Shown: positions 38,207-48,327, counted from the stretch's first letter. The stretch is DNA of 64,000 nucleotides from Sphingobacterium wenxiniae (GCF_900116225.1 NZ_FOZZ01000001.1:248001-312000); one strand, 5' to 3'. Translations and numbers: made by a program. Notes: generated by a model from the sequence alone, not told the origin.

Positions 38207-38835
38207 ATGAAATCTAAATATATTCAACTCATGGTCTTGTGTATCGGAATCATCCTGCTGATCCTTTTTATAAACAGGTTTACCACTGTTAATCTCAATT
38301 TTACAACAAACTCAAAGAATATTCCTGATTTATCACAACCGATAGAAAATGATTTTTGCAGCATAAAAAGAGTGACTAAAGGCGATTGGAACGAGATACG
38401 CTATGACCCGAAAAATGATTTTTATATTATAGCCTGCAAAACAAAGATAAAACATATTGTTTGGACAAAGTTTCAAATGTTGCAATTCCTGCCGAATACA
38501 ACGACCACGATTTTAAATTGTATGACACTGAAGATCTCGGTATTGAAAACGGAGTATTAAGTATCCGGCTATATAGTATCGGACCAAGTGGAAATCATTT
38601 TGCTGGTTTCAAATATGTTGAGAACGAACTTATTCTGATCAGCTATGAAGGCTATTTCAGGGGTGCAGGTTCTCATTCCTCACGGACTTATAATTTTGAA
38701 AAAGAACAATTAACAGCAAATACCACAGATGTAATAGACGAAAAAGAAACGACAACATCTGAAATTATTCCTTTAAAAAAGAAAAAATATTTGTTTGAGA
38801 ATACATCAATTACCGATTTTTATAATCAAGATTAA
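38207..38835 (+). pseudogene. Single-pass membrane protein gene, frameshifted
   Basis: The first frame has an N-terminal membrane helix (YIQLMVLCIGIILLILF) and runs to IIACKTKIKHI before drifting; the second frame continues LDKVSNVAIPAEYNDHDFKLY to 38835. Adding one A to the AAAA run at 38438-38441 gives ACKNKDKTYCLDKVSNVAI, a smooth junction, for a protein of about 209 aa. No recognised family. Two intact halves and a homopolymer lesion point to a recent event or a sequencing error. Confidence 0.72.
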
Positions 38836-38836
38836 C

Positions 38837-38871
38837 AAAAAAAGGGTTTGGCAATTGCCAAACCCTTTTTT
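38837..38871. terminator. Bidirectional palindromic terminator
   Basis: AAAGGGTTTGGCAA and TTGCCAAACCCTTT pair perfectly, flanked by A and T tracts, between two convergent units. Confidence 0.93.
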
Positions 38872-38872
38872 G

Positions 38873-41662
38873 TTACTGAACATCCAGCTCTTTAATATAA
38901 ATATCTCTATACCAAACTTGTGAACCATGTGCTTGCAGTTCAATCTGCTCTTTCGGGAAGATGGACTGATTGCGATCCCAGTAGTTTTCCAACGTTACGT
39001 TATCAACCACCAGTTCACCGTTCAACCAAACCCAAACTTTCTCGCCGATCATACGGATTTTAAAAGTATTCCATTCGCCCAACACATTATCCGCTACTTT
39101 CAACGGGTCTTTCGGATTCTTTGCGTTGTTGTACAAACCGCCAGAACCAACCTGTGCTCCTACTTCTGTTCTGGAAATATCCCAAATCTGTACTTGCGGT
39201 GTACCCCTTAGATAAACCCCTGCATCTGGCTCTTTACCGTTAGGGTCTAATTTCCAATCCACTAACATTTCAAAATCACCATAGTGTTTTACCGTAGCAA
39301 TATTATCACCATGCCCACTGAAAACCAAGTCACCATTGACGGCAGTCCAGTTTTCACGCATATTTTTATCGGCAGCAGCCTGCTTATCTGCCAACTCCTT
39401 CTCCGACATCTGTGCGCGCTTGATTGGATTTTCTACCAATCCTTTCCAACCAGTCAAATCTTTACCGTTGAAAATGGACACATAGCCTTCGCCGGCAGAC
39501 ATTTCAGACAAGTGGCGCACAATGGCTTCACGCAAATACGCACTTTCACTACCCGAAAGATTACTCATTGCGGCATTCAGTATATTACGTACATCCGTAC
39601 CATCAAAATCATGAGTTTCCGTAGCAATGCTCATTGCAGTATTCGTTGCCGACCCTTTCAGTTCCGCATCATTCATATACTTCGCCGCGAACATCATCGC
39701 CTGATACGTTCCCGTTCCTTGCAAACTACCTAAAACCGAACGTTTCTGTGCTGTATTTTTAGCCAAAGCAAAAGCATCTTTCAACAGCAACGTTTTCTGT
39801 TCAGCAGTATGGCTGCTTGCATTGATCTGACGAACCAATCCACGGAAAGCCGTCTCAAAATTAGCTTCGTCCTTTTCCGTACGGGACAACGTAATCAAGG
39901 TAGGCAACGCGTCTGGTGTAGACCAGCCGGACAAAGAAGCAATTGCTGCATTGCGAAGATTTGCATTATCTAGGTAACTCTTCACCGCTTTCAGCGCATC
40001 ATCCCCTCCTATTCCAGCAAATACAGGAAAGTATTTTACAGACTGTGCTGTCGGATTACTTGCAATACTTGCTGCCAACGCTTTGATTTTAGCGTCTGTA
40101 TCGTTACTACTATGTAACGCAATAACCAAAGCCTGTTGAATATATCGGGCATCGCTTTCGGAAGCTTCCGGCAACAATTTGACCAAAGTATCGTAATCAG
40201 CAGCATTAACCACATTTGGCAAAGCTTTTAAAGCAGCAGTCTTTACATTATTGTCAGCCGATGAAAGCAATGGCAATACAACTTGTGAGGATTGTGCATT
40301 CGTACGTTGGGACAACAATTCCAATAATACCAATTGCGTCTTTACATCTGAACCGGCAACCGACTTGTTTATCGACTCTACAACGGTAGGGTTTTTCGAA
40401 GAAAGCAACAAAGATTTGATAGCTTCCGTAGTCAATGCGTCAGCCTGCGCGATTTCACCGATTAAATAATCCGTGTTCGCATAATTAGAAAGCTTGGATA
40501 AAGTATTCAGAGCCGCTATTTTAGCACGGGTATGCTGTACATTTCCCAAAGATTTTTCAATAGCAGGCACATCGTTAGCCGATGCTTCTTTCGCTAAGAA
40601 GTTCAAGATGCTTTCTTGTACCTCCGGTGAAGATTTTCGCAAAGTAGCAATCAGCGTTTTCGTGTCTGCATCTGATCCATGTTCACGCAACAAATCCAAT
40701 GCCGCTGCGCGATACAAGGTATTGCTGCTACTGGCAGCTTTCATCAGTTGTTTACGTGTCTTCGCTGGATTAGCTTTTGTAAGCAACTGTAAAGCCCCAA
40801 CCTGTAAAGCGGCCGACCCAGCTTTTTCAGCTTCCTTAGAAATTGTTGTTGCGATAGAGGTAGCTAACTTTTGCTGACCTTCATCAAATAGATTGTTGGC
40901 ATAATCCAAAGTCAATCCACCGATATTGCTTTTATCGAATTGATAATTTACAGATTTCAGTTTCTGCAAGAACACAGGAGCAGATTTAGCACCTGCTATT
41001 TTGCTTAAAGCAGTATACGTATTGCGCTGAAAGTTTTCATCCTGATATTTAGCTAATGTCGCCAAAACAGCGTCTTCATCAGATTTAGAACGTAAATCGC
41101 CTAATACTGCGACAATAGCTGTGGTAGCTTTCTCAGAACCTGCTTCCGCCAACGCTTTGGACAAAGCCTGCGAAGCTTCCGCTGTACGAATACCGTTCAA
41201 TGCCAATGCTGCCCGGTCTACCAAATAATCATCTTTCAGATAAGGCACGATAGCTTGGATAGCTTCATTTTTAGAAGCCTGCTTCATCAATGTCAGCACA
41301 AAACCTTTGTTATCTTTGTCGCTGATTCTATCCAAAGCCAGAATAAGACCTTCAGAGAAAGTAGCTCTTTTAGCATCCATCCCCGATTGCATGACGTAGA
41401 ACGCATAGGAATTTGCGGCATATTCTACTGCGGCATTGTCCTGTCCTTGCGGTTTCAATCCTTGTAAAAGTGTAGCGATGTCTTCTGCAGTAAAGCTTTC
41501 CAACTCCCGCATAGCCGATAAGAACTTAACCTGCTCTTCGGCAGGTTGCTGTGCCAGCACATCGGCAATCTTGGCTGTAGATGTCTTATGTGCCGGTTGT
41601 TGGGCATAGGCGCCAACTTGAAGCAATAATAAAGCTGATAATGTATTAAATACTTTTTTCAT
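38873..41662 (-). CDS. HEAT-repeat / 3-keto-disaccharide hydrolase (DUF1080) fusion
   Basis: 929 aa from the ATG at 41662 (MKKVFNTLSALLLLQVGAYAQQ, signal peptide). Residues about 40-710 are tandem two-helix HEAT-like repeats (GIRTAEASQALSKALAEAG, AALDLLREHGSDADTKTLI). The last 215 residues or so are the DUF1080/PF06439 beta-sandwich: SIFNGKDLTGWKG, DFEMLVDWKLDPNGKEPDAG, GEWNTFKIRMIGEKVWVWLNG. DUF1080 enzymes cleave 3-keto-glycosides. The HEAT part may present substrate or a partner. The oxidoreductase gene immediately upstream on the same strand would make the 3-keto substrate. Confidence 0.9.
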   Translation of the reverse strand: MKKVFNTLSALLLLQVGAYAQQPAHKTSTAKIADVLAQQPAEEQVKFLSAMRELESFTAEDIATLLQGLKPQGQDNAAVEYAANSYAFYVMQSGMDAKRATFSEGLILALDRISDKDNKGFVLTLMKQASKNEAIQAIVPYLKDDYLVDRAALALNGIRTAEASQALSKALAEAGSEKATTAIVAVLGDLRSKSDEDAVLATLAKYQDENFQRNTYTALSKIAGAKSAPVFLQKLKSVNYQFDKSNIGGLTLDYANNLFDEGQQKLATSIATTISKEAEKAGSAALQVGALQLLTKANPAKTRKQLMKAASSSNTLYRAAALDLLREHGSDADTKTLIATLRKSSPEVQESILNFLAKEASANDVPAIEKSLGNVQHTRAKIAALNTLSKLSNYANTDYLIGEIAQADALTTEAIKSLLLSSKNPTVVESINKSVAGSDVKTQLVLLELLSQRTNAQSSQVVLPLLSSADNNVKTAALKALPNVVNAADYDTLVKLLPEASESDARYIQQALVIALHSSNDTDAKIKALAASIASNPTAQSVKYFPVFAGIGGDDALKAVKSYLDNANLRNAAIASLSGWSTPDALPTLITLSRTEKDEANFETAFRGLVRQINASSHTAEQKTLLLKDAFALAKNTAQKRSVLGSLQGTGTYQAMMFAAKYMNDAELKGSATNTAMSIATETHDFDGTDVRNILNAAMSNLSGSESAYLREAIVRHLSEMSAGEGYVSIFNGKDLTGWKGLVENPIKRAQMSEKELADKQAAADKNMRENWTAVNGDLVFSGHGDNIATVKHYGDFEMLVDWKLDPNGKEPDAGVYLRGTPQVQIWDISRTEVGAQVGSGGLYNNAKNPKDPLKVADNVLGEWNTFKIRMIGEKVWVWLNGELVVDNVTLENYWDRNQSIFPKEQIELQAHGSQVWYRDIYIKELDVQ

Positions 41663-41681
41663 TTCTTGTCGATAGATAGAA

Positions 41682-42950
41682 TTAAATGGTCCAAGGTCCT
41701 CGCATCGGTTGATCAATCAAACGGTTAGCCGCTTCGTCATTCACAAACTCCTGCTTATCCGAATCGAAATGTAAGGTTCTGTTTAAGCGGAGTGCTGCAA
41801 GCCCTAAATTTACTAATGTTGCGGAATAATATCCGTTCTGTTCATTCAATGCAAATTTCTGACGTGTACGACAAGCCTCCACAAAATCCGTCATCTGCGG
41901 AGCAGGATCTGGGAATTGTGCTAATTTTCTTTCCAAATCCGGAATATCCGAAACGAAACCTTTATAAAGTTTACCTTTTGGTCCTTCGATATAGGCTTGT
42001 CCTGCTTCCGTTCCTGCGCCATCCAGTACGATCTGGCAACCATCGGCATACGTATAGGTAATTTTACGCCATGTGCCTACCGCGTCATTGTGTTGTTGCG
42101 GTGCATCAACTTCAATCTTGACAGGACTTTCATCGTCTTTACCTAAGAAATATTGAACAGGATCTAGATAATGCTGTCCCATATCGCCAAGACCACCCCC
42201 ATCATAATCCCAATAACCACGGAAAGTCGTATGAACACGGTGCGTGCTGTATGATTTGTATGGCGCCGGCCCCAACCACATATCATAGTCCAGCTCCTTA
42301 GGTGCCTGCTCCACCGGTAAATTCTCCTTCCCTACCCAATAAAATTTCCAGTCAAAACCCGTATGCTTACTGATAGTCACTTTCAAAGGCCAACCCAACA
42401 TACCCGTATCCACTAACTTTTTCACTTTCTTGACAGGCGTATTCAGTCCGTAGAAATTAGCGTCAAAACGAAACCAGGTGTTCAAGCGGAAAATATTTCC
42501 ATGTTGCGCCACGGCTTCTTTCACTTTTTTACCCTCACCTATCGTACGTGTCATCGGTTTTTCACACCAGATGTCTTTGCCTGAACGCGCTGCTTCCACG
42601 GCCATAATACCATGCCAGTGCGGAGGTGTTGCAATATGGACAATATCCACTTCAGCATTTTGGATTAGATCACGAAAATCATGATGCTCCTTTACCCCAC
42701 CGCCCAAAACTTTTTGAGCCAAAGACAAATGACGGCTATCTACATCACAGATAGCAACGGTTTTTGTTCCCGCATATTCAAAATGGCCTCTTCCCATCGA
42801 ACCTACTCCGATGACGCCCTTAGTCAAATGATCACTCGGAGCCAAGAACCCTTTACCACCAAGGACATAGCGGGGAACTATCGTAAAAGCTGCAGCACCA
42901 ATCAATGACTTTTTAATAAAATCACGTCTTGAAGTGTTTTTTTCCTTCAT
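41682..42950 (-). CDS. TAT-exported GFO/IDH/MocA-family oxidoreductase
   Basis: 422 aa. A twin-arginine signal (SRRDFIKKSLIGAAAFTI) is followed by a Rossmann fold (KGVIGVGSMGRGHFE, CDVDSRH), the EKPMTRTI motif (EKP catalytic Lys) and the C-terminal substrate domain (GGGLGDMGQHYLDPVQYFLG). The protein should fold in the cytoplasm with NAD(P) bound and act in the periplasm. With the DUF1080 fusion 19 bases downstream it fits glycoside 3-oxidation followed by hydrolysis. Substrate range is not known. Confidence 0.9.
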   Translation of the reverse strand: MKEKNTSRRDFIKKSLIGAAAFTIVPRYVLGGKGFLAPSDHLTKGVIGVGSMGRGHFEYAGTKTVAICDVDSRHLSLAQKVLGGGVKEHHDFRDLIQNAEVDIVHIATPPHWHGIMAVEAARSGKDIWCEKPMTRTIGEGKKVKEAVAQHGNIFRLNTWFRFDANFYGLNTPVKKVKKLVDTGMLGWPLKVTISKHTGFDWKFYWVGKENLPVEQAPKELDYDMWLGPAPYKSYSTHRVHTTFRGYWDYDGGGLGDMGQHYLDPVQYFLGKDDESPVKIEVDAPQQHNDAVGTWRKITYTYADGCQIVLDGAGTEAGQAYIEGPKGKLYKGFVSDIPDLERKLAQFPDPAPQMTDFVEACRTRQKFALNEQNGYYSATLVNLGLAALRLNRTLHFDSDKQEFVNDEAANRLIDQPMRGPWTI

Positions 42951-43062
42951 TTTTATTGCGTTAGTTTAATTGAATGTTAACAAAAAATATAATTGAAGCC
43001 TAAGTTATCAAATTATTGGCAATAAATTGTAGATTTATTCCCGAAAAACGAAATAGACCCAA

Positions 43063-44625
43063 ATGACATTCTGTAGAACAGCAGCATTAGACCATATAAA
43101 ACAAACGACCGATTGGGACATCGTCATTATCGGCGGTGGAGCAACCGGTTTGGGCATTGCCGTGGATGCCGCTTCCCGAGGCTACAGAACATTGCTACTG
43201 GAAAAACACGATTTTGCCAAGGGTACTTCCAGCAAAAGCACAAAACTGGTACATGGCGGGGTACGCTATCTGGCGCAGGGCAATGTCAAACTGGTATACG
43301 GTGCTTTAAGAGAACGCGGTTTAATATTTCAGAATGCTCCGCACGTTTCTTTCGTCCAAAGCTTTGTTATCCCTACCTACAGCCTTTGGGACAAATGGAA
43401 ATTCATCATCGGGTTAAAACTATACGATTGGATGGCCGGAAGCCTGCGCATTGGAAAATCCGTCATCCGCAACAAGCAAGAAGTGTTGAGCATGCTCCCT
43501 ACACTACAGCCCAAAGGTCTGTTGGGTGGAATACAATATTTCGACGGACAGTTTGACGATGCTCGGTTGGCTATCAATCTGGCACAGACAGCCGCTGAAC
43601 ATGGCGCAACTTTACTCAACTATGCGGATGTTACCAACATAACCAAAAACAAACAAAGCTATGTGAGTGGACTTTCCTTCACTGACCGCACAACCCAACA
43701 ATCTTACACAATTTCCGCTAAGGCAGTCATCAATGCTACGGGTGTATTTGTAGATGACATCCTAAAAATGGACAGCCCTAGCCACACCAACCTTGTGCGT
43801 CCCAGCCAAGGCACGCATATCGTTATCGACAAACATTTTTTGGGTGACAAAGATGCCTTGATGATTCCTAAAACCAGCGACGGGCGCGTTTTATTTGGTG
43901 TTCCCTGGCATGATAAAGTGCTCTTAGGTACAACCGACACACCGTTGGAACAACATCAAATCGAGCCCAAACCCTTGGAAGAAGAGATCGATTTCATATT
44001 AAAGACAGCGAGCCAATACCTCACTCAAGCTCCACAACGGAAAGATATACGCACTATATTTGCCGGATTACGCCCTCTCGCAGCTCCGACAAAGGACAAG
44101 CAAAGCACCAAGGAAATCTCGCGCGACCATAAGCTTATCCAAAGTTCATCCCGAATGATTACCATTACTGGTGGGAAATGGACAACTTACCGCAAAATGG
44201 CTGAGGAAACGGTAGATTTAGCCGTAAAAACTGCCAGGCTTCCCGAACAACCTTGTCAGACAAAGCACCTGCCTATCCACGGCGCTACATCCACACGCTA
44301 TGAGGGGCATTGGCAGGTCTATGGAGACGATTATCCTCGTATTGTGGAACTCATGCAAACCCATCCTTCATCGGCAGAAAAGCTACACCCAGATTATGAT
44401 TTCCGAATGGCAGAAGTGATCTGGGCTTGTCAACATGAAATGGTGGTCAAACTAGAAGATTTCCTTGCACGACGCATACGTTTTCTACTTCTTGATGCTA
44501 AAGCTTCTCTCGAAGCTGCCCCCAAAGTAGCCAAGCTGATGGCTGAGCAATTAGGCAAAGACGAGCAATGGATTGCAGCAGAGTTGAGTGATTATCAAGA
44601 ATTAGTTGAAACCTATATAGTATAA
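43063..44625 (+). CDS. glpD: Glycerol-3-phosphate dehydrogenase
   Basis: 520 aa. FAD-binding Rossmann motif GGGATGLGIAVDAASRG (from residue 24), the glpD signature KLVHGGVRYLAQGNVKLV, and a C-terminal DAO_C domain (TARLPEQ... RIRFLLLDA). Membrane-associated enzyme that oxidises glycerol-3-phosphate to DHAP and passes electrons to quinone. First gene of the glpD-glpK-glpF operon, 19-25 bases before glpK. Confidence 0.95.
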   Translation: MTFCRTAALDHIKQTTDWDIVIIGGGATGLGIAVDAASRGYRTLLLEKHDFAKGTSSKSTKLVHGGVRYLAQGNVKLVYGALRERGLIFQNAPHVSFVQSFVIPTYSLWDKWKFIIGLKLYDWMAGSLRIGKSVIRNKQEVLSMLPTLQPKGLLGGIQYFDGQFDDARLAINLAQTAAEHGATLLNYADVTNITKNKQSYVSGLSFTDRTTQQSYTISAKAVINATGVFVDDILKMDSPSHTNLVRPSQGTHIVIDKHFLGDKDALMIPKTSDGRVLFGVPWHDKVLLGTTDTPLEQHQIEPKPLEEEIDFILKTASQYLTQAPQRKDIRTIFAGLRPLAAPTKDKQSTKEISRDHKLIQSSSRMITITGGKWTTYRKMAEETVDLAVKTARLPEQPCQTKHLPIHGATSTRYEGHWQVYGDDYPRIVELMQTHPSSAEKLHPDYDFRMAEVIWACQHEMVVKLEDFLARRIRFLLLDAKASLEAAPKVAKLMAEQLGKDEQWIAAELSDYQELVETYIV

Positions 44626-44650
44626 AAAATTGAATCCATAAACTGTGATT

Positions 44651-46153
44651 ATGACCAAAGAATTTATTTTAGCGTTAGACCAGGGAACAACCAGCTCTCG
44701 GGCAATCCTGTTCAATAAAAAAGGACAGATTGAAAACGTAGCACAGAAAGAATTTACACAGATATATCCGAAATCAGGTTGGGTAGAACACGATGCACAG
44801 GAAATCTGGTCATCGCAATTGGCTGTACTTACCGAAGTTATTGCAAAAGCCAAAATCAAACTGCCACAAATCAAAGGTATTGGAATTACAAACCAGCGCG
44901 AGACTACTATCGTGTGGAACAGGAAAACAGGCGAACCTATTTATAATGCTATCGTATGGCAAGACAGGCGTACGGCAGAATATTGCAAACAGCTTGCCGA
45001 TAAAGGGCTTGATAAAAAGTTACAAGAAAAAACAGGACTGCTCATCGATGCTTACTTCTCCGCTTCCAAAATTAACTGGATTTTAACTCATGTCCGTGGC
45101 GCTAGAAAGTTAGCAGACAAAGGTGAGCTGGCTTTCGGAACAGTGGATTCATGGCTGGTCTATAATCTAACCAATGGTGAAAAACACATCACCGATGTTT
45201 CCAATGCATCACGCACTTTGTTATTTAATATCCACACCTTGTCTTGGGATGAAGAGCTGCTTACCCTTTTCGACATTCCGAAATCCATGTTACCGGACGT
45301 CTGCAGCAGCTCCGAAGTATATGGCGAAACCAGTACCGAATTAGGAAGCAAACCGATCCCTATTGCCGGTATCGCAGGCGATCAGCAAGCAGCTCTGTTC
45401 GGACAGCTATGCACACAAAAAGGCATGGTCAAAAACACCTACGGCACAGGTTGTTTTTTATTGATGAACATCGGCAAAAAACCAGTTATATCAACCAATA
45501 AGTTGGTCACAACAGTAGCCTGGAAAATAGGAAGTGAAGTAAATTATGCATTGGAAGGCAGTATATTTATCGGCGGTGCCGTTGTACAATGGTTACGCGA
45601 TGAATTGGGCATTATCAAAAAATCCAGTGATGTGGAGCGATTGGCAACACAAGTAGATAATTCAAATGGCGTTTATCTCGTTCCAGCTTTTTCTGGATTG
45701 GGTGCTCCCCATTGGAATCCACAAGCTCGAGGTACGCTTTTGGGATTATCCCGAGGCTCAAACGATGCACACATAGCACGAGCAGCATTGGAAAGTATTG
45801 CTTATCAAACCTACGATATTTTGAAAGCCATGGAAATCGATGCCAAATCTAAAATTAAAGAATTAAGAGTTGATGGCGGAGCAACACAAAATCAATTTTT
45901 GATGCAATTCCAGGCTAATATCCTACAGACCAATGTCATTCGGCCGGCAATTACTGAAACAACAGCAATGGGTGCAGCTTTTCTTGCCGGACTTGCCGTT
46001 GGTTTTTGGAAAAACCGGGAAGAATTACAAGCGCTCTGGAAAGAGGAAAAGACTTTCATGGCTGATAAAAAGAAAAAGCACAAAGTCGAGATACAAGAGT
46101 GGAAACGCGCAACGGAGACAGTAAAATATTGGGCAAACTATCAAAACTCTTAA
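44651..46153 (+). CDS. glpK: Glycerol kinase
   Basis: 500 aa from the ATG at 44651 ([21 protein letters not shown]), the canonical GlpK start; an ATG two codons earlier is also in frame. FGGY kinase motifs: [50 protein letters not shown]. Makes glycerol-3-phosphate for GlpD. glpF starts 2 bases after the stop. Confidence 0.97.
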   Translation: MTKEFILALDQGTTSSRAILFNKKGQIENVAQKEFTQIYPKSGWVEHDAQEIWSSQLAVLTEVIAKAKIKLPQIKGIGITNQRETTIVWNRKTGEPIYNAIVWQDRRTAEYCKQLADKGLDKKLQEKTGLLIDAYFSASKINWILTHVRGARKLADKGELAFGTVDSWLVYNLTNGEKHITDVSNASRTLLFNIHTLSWDEELLTLFDIPKSMLPDVCSSSEVYGETSTELGSKPIPIAGIAGDQQAALFGQLCTQKGMVKNTYGTGCFLLMNIGKKPVISTNKLVTTVAWKIGSEVNYALEGSIFIGGAVVQWLRDELGIIKKSSDVERLATQVDNSNGVYLVPAFSGLGAPHWNPQARGTLLGLSRGSNDAHIARAALESIAYQTYDILKAMEIDAKSKIKELRVDGGATQNQFLMQFQANILQTNVIRPAITETTAMGAAFLAGLAVGFWKNREELQALWKEEKTFMADKKKKHKVEIQEWKRATETVKYWANYQNS

Positions 46154-46155
46154 TT

Positions 46156-46884
46156 ATGACACCTTTTATAGCAGAACTTATAGGCACTGGTGTAATGATA
46201 CTACTGGGAGGTGGCGTAGTAGCCAATGTATTATTAAAAGACACCAATGGAAACAATAGTGGCTGGATTGTAATCAGCACCGCCTGGGCTTTGGCCGTAT
46301 TTGTGGGCGTAAGTATCGCAGGACCATACAGTGGCGCGCACTTAAATTGTGCGGTAACTTTGGCCAATCTTGCTTTAGGGACCATGGATTTATCCACCGC
46401 TATAAATTATATGGCGGCACAGTTTCTAGGGGCTATGCTGGGAGCTTTAGTCGTTTGGTTAGTCTATAAAGATCATTTTGACCGCACCACCGATGCAGGA
46501 GCTAAACAAGCCGTGTTCTGCACCTCCCCTGCAATAAAAAACCTACCTGTCAATTTTTTGAGCGAAGCCGTAGCTACCTTTGTCCTGATATTTACTATCC
46601 TGCATTTTACAGATGCAAAACTCGGTGAGTCAAACACAATTGATCTAGGTTCTATCGGGGCTATTCCAGTTGCCTTTTTAGTTTGGGTAATCGGGCTTTC
46701 TTTAGGCGGGACAACAGGATATGCGATTAATCCGGCTCGAGACTTAGGACCACGTATCGTGCATGCACTGCTTCCTATCCAAGCAAAGGCTGGGTTTAAT
46801 CTCTCGTATGCTTGGGTTCCGGTCGTTGCTCCGATGGTGGGATCACTCTTGGCGGTCTTACTGCATACCTATATCTCTGGGTAA
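46156..46884 (+). CDS. glpF: Glycerol facilitator / aquaglyceroporin
   Basis: 242 aa from the ATG at 46156, which gives a normal MIP N-terminus (MTPFIAELIGTG). Six helices and two half-helices. The second half-helix has NPARDLGPR, typical of glycerol channels, while the first reads GAHLNCAVTLA, that is NCA instead of NPA (codon TGT at residue 65). It lets glycerol into the cell for GlpK and GlpD. Last gene of the operon, followed by a strong terminator. Confidence 0.92.
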   Translation: MTPFIAELIGTGVMILLGGGVVANVLLKDTNGNNSGWIVISTAWALAVFVGVSIAGPYSGAHLNCAVTLANLALGTMDLSTAINYMAAQFLGAMLGALVVWLVYKDHFDRTTDAGAKQAVFCTSPAIKNLPVNFLSEAVATFVLIFTILHFTDAKLGESNTIDLGSIGAIPVAFLVWVIGLSLGGTTGYAINPARDLGPRIVHALLPIQAKAGFNLSYAWVPVVAPMVGSLLAVLLHTYISG

Positions 46885-46897
46885 TACGCTGTAACAA

Positions 46898-46940
46898 AAA
46901 AAAGACTTCCGAAGTTTTTGAAACTTCGGAAGTCTTTTTT
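46898..46940 (+). terminator. Terminator of the glp operon
   Basis: GACTTCCGAAGTTT and AAACTTCGGAAGTC pair perfectly over a TTG loop, flanked by A and T tracts, just after glpF. Confidence 0.93.
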
Positions 46941-46986
46941 GTATTTGCCCTTAAATCGTTCTCGTTTGCAACGAGGAGGCATTCTA

Positions 46987-47047
46987 ATACTCGTTGCCGC
47001 ATCGTCGCGCCTCAGCTATGACGAAGGCTCAAGCGAGTACAAGAGAG
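46987..47047. repeat. Intergenic repeat, family B copy 1
   Basis: ATACTCGTTGCCGC ... CTCAAGCGAGTACAAGAG matches the pattern of copies at 47154 and 50218, with an internal extension. The ends (ACTCGTT/AGCGAGT) can pair. Confidence 0.65.
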
Positions 47048-47055
47048 TGTACAAT

Positions 47056-47101
47056 AAATTGTCATCTTGAGTCTCGCCCAAGGCGAGAAAAGACACAATT
47101 T
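47056..47101. repeat. Intergenic hairpin repeat, family C copy 1
   Basis: AAATTGTCATCTTGAGTC ... GACACAATTT forms an imperfect stem. It resembles 50170-50212 in its GTCAT-TGAG core. Confidence 0.55.
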
Positions 47102-47153
47102 GCTGATCTTCAAACACATTAAGTCCTTCCCGCTTGAAGCGAAACTCATTCTC

Positions 47154-47190
47154 ATACTCATTACCACTATCGCTTAAACGAGTACGAGAG
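47154..47190. repeat. Intergenic repeat, family B copy 2
   Basis: ATACTCATTACCACTATCG then CTTAAACGAGTACGAGAG, close to the copy at 50218-50253. Confidence 0.65.
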
Positions 47191-47202
47191 AAAGAACACT
47201 AT

Positions 47203-47736
47203 TTAATCCTGTACCGTCCATACTAACTTATCAATGGCATAGCCCGATTGTTTCGCATAGTCTAAGTATTTCTGTTTAACTTCCTCGGGAATATTTTTAT
47301 CTCGGGACAATATCCATAAGTAATCTAAGTTCTCACCGAATACCAAAGCATACCGGTAATCCTCATCAACCATAACCACATTATAACCCGAATAAAAAGG
47401 GCCGAAAAAAGAAACCTTTAATGCACCTTCATTTTCCCCACGAAGAAAACGCGCTTTACCCACACTTTGTTTATTCTTCTCCTTGACCATATCGTACCCC
47501 TGATTATTTACACGGATACTCCCGTCATCGTTTAGTGTATAAGTCGCAAGCACATTTTTCAGATTTTTCTCCCAATAGAAATCCATACGGGCAATTTCAT
47601 ACCACGCCCCTATATATTTTTCTTTTTCGAAATTTTCCACTACCGCAACTTCCGATCTGACTGGTTTCAATGCATTATAAAGAGCTGTACCTGCAGCCAC
47701 AGCCGCTAACAATAACAATGATTTTTTCTTATCCAT
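47203..47736 (-). CDS. Lipocalin (Blc-like)
   Basis: 177 aa. Hydrophobic N-terminal segment (LLLLAAVAAGTALY), then the lipocalin signature GAWYEIARMDFYWEK (from residue 43) and a barrel with VSFFGPFYSGYNVVMVD and YLWILSRDKNIPEEV. Blc-like lipocalins bind fatty acids or lysophospholipids and are envelope-associated. No lipobox Cys is seen, so it may be membrane-anchored by the N-terminal helix. Flanked upstream by Ohr on the same strand. Confidence 0.9.
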   Translation of the reverse strand: MDKKKSLLLLAAVAAGTALYNALKPVRSEVAVVENFEKEKYIGAWYEIARMDFYWEKNLKNVLATYTLNDDGSIRVNNQGYDMVKEKNKQSVGKARFLRGENEGALKVSFFGPFYSGYNVVMVDEDYRYALVFGENLDYLWILSRDKNIPEEVKQKYLDYAKQSGYAIDKLVWTVQD

Positions 47737-47854
47737 ATTAGTAAAATAATGAAAATGAGGAAAAAGTTTTTCAATACAAGTATCTTGATTAAATCAAAAA
47801 AAATACTGTCAACAATACTAAATTAAAAGGTGAATTGTATTGTTCATAATAGAA

Positions 47855-48280
47855 TTAAATTATAGTCGTGACGACATCAATCTTTCCTTTAGTTGCATTT
47901 GAATATGGGCAGATATGGTGCGCAAGTTCAACAAGCTTTTGTGCAGTCCTACTTTCAATACCCGGAAGGCAAACGAATAGTCTAGCTTGTAACTGATAGG
48001 CCTCGCAAGACACTCCAAGATCTACTTCCGCATCCACATAAGTATCTTCAGGAAGTACTGTCCCAAGCTTTCTAGCTGCAATAACTAAAGCACCAATATA
48101 ACATGCAGACCAGCCAACTGCAAATAGCTGTTCTGGATTTGTTCCTTTTCCTGCCGATCCCGGACGAGACAATAGCACATTCAATTTTTCGTCGCTGCTC
48201 TTTCCAATTCCGTCCCTACCACCCGTTGTGTGTGTGTGCTCGCTGTGTAGATTACTTTTTCGATGTTGTTCATTGCTCAT
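47855..48280 (-). CDS. ohr: Organic hydroperoxide resistance protein (Ohr/OsmC)
   Basis: 141 aa. The two catalytic Cys of Ohr are present: C60 in GWSACYIGALVIAAR and C124 in HHICPYSNAT; the N-terminal TTGGRDG and SRPGSAGKGTNPEQLFA are standard. It reduces organic hydroperoxides with lipoyl-dependent thiols. Two additional Cys (C92, C104) are noted. No adjacent OhrR regulator is seen. Confidence 0.93.
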   Translation of the reverse strand: MSNEQHRKSNLHSEHTHTTGGRDGIGKSSDEKLNVLLSRPGSAGKGTNPEQLFAVGWSACYIGALVIAARKLGTVLPEDTYVDAEVDLGVSCEAYQLQARLFVCLPGIESRTAQKLVELAHHICPYSNATKGKIDVVTTII

Positions 48281-48327
48281 GTTGTTTAATTAATGATGAA
48301 TTGTCTTCTACTTTTACTGACCCCTAA

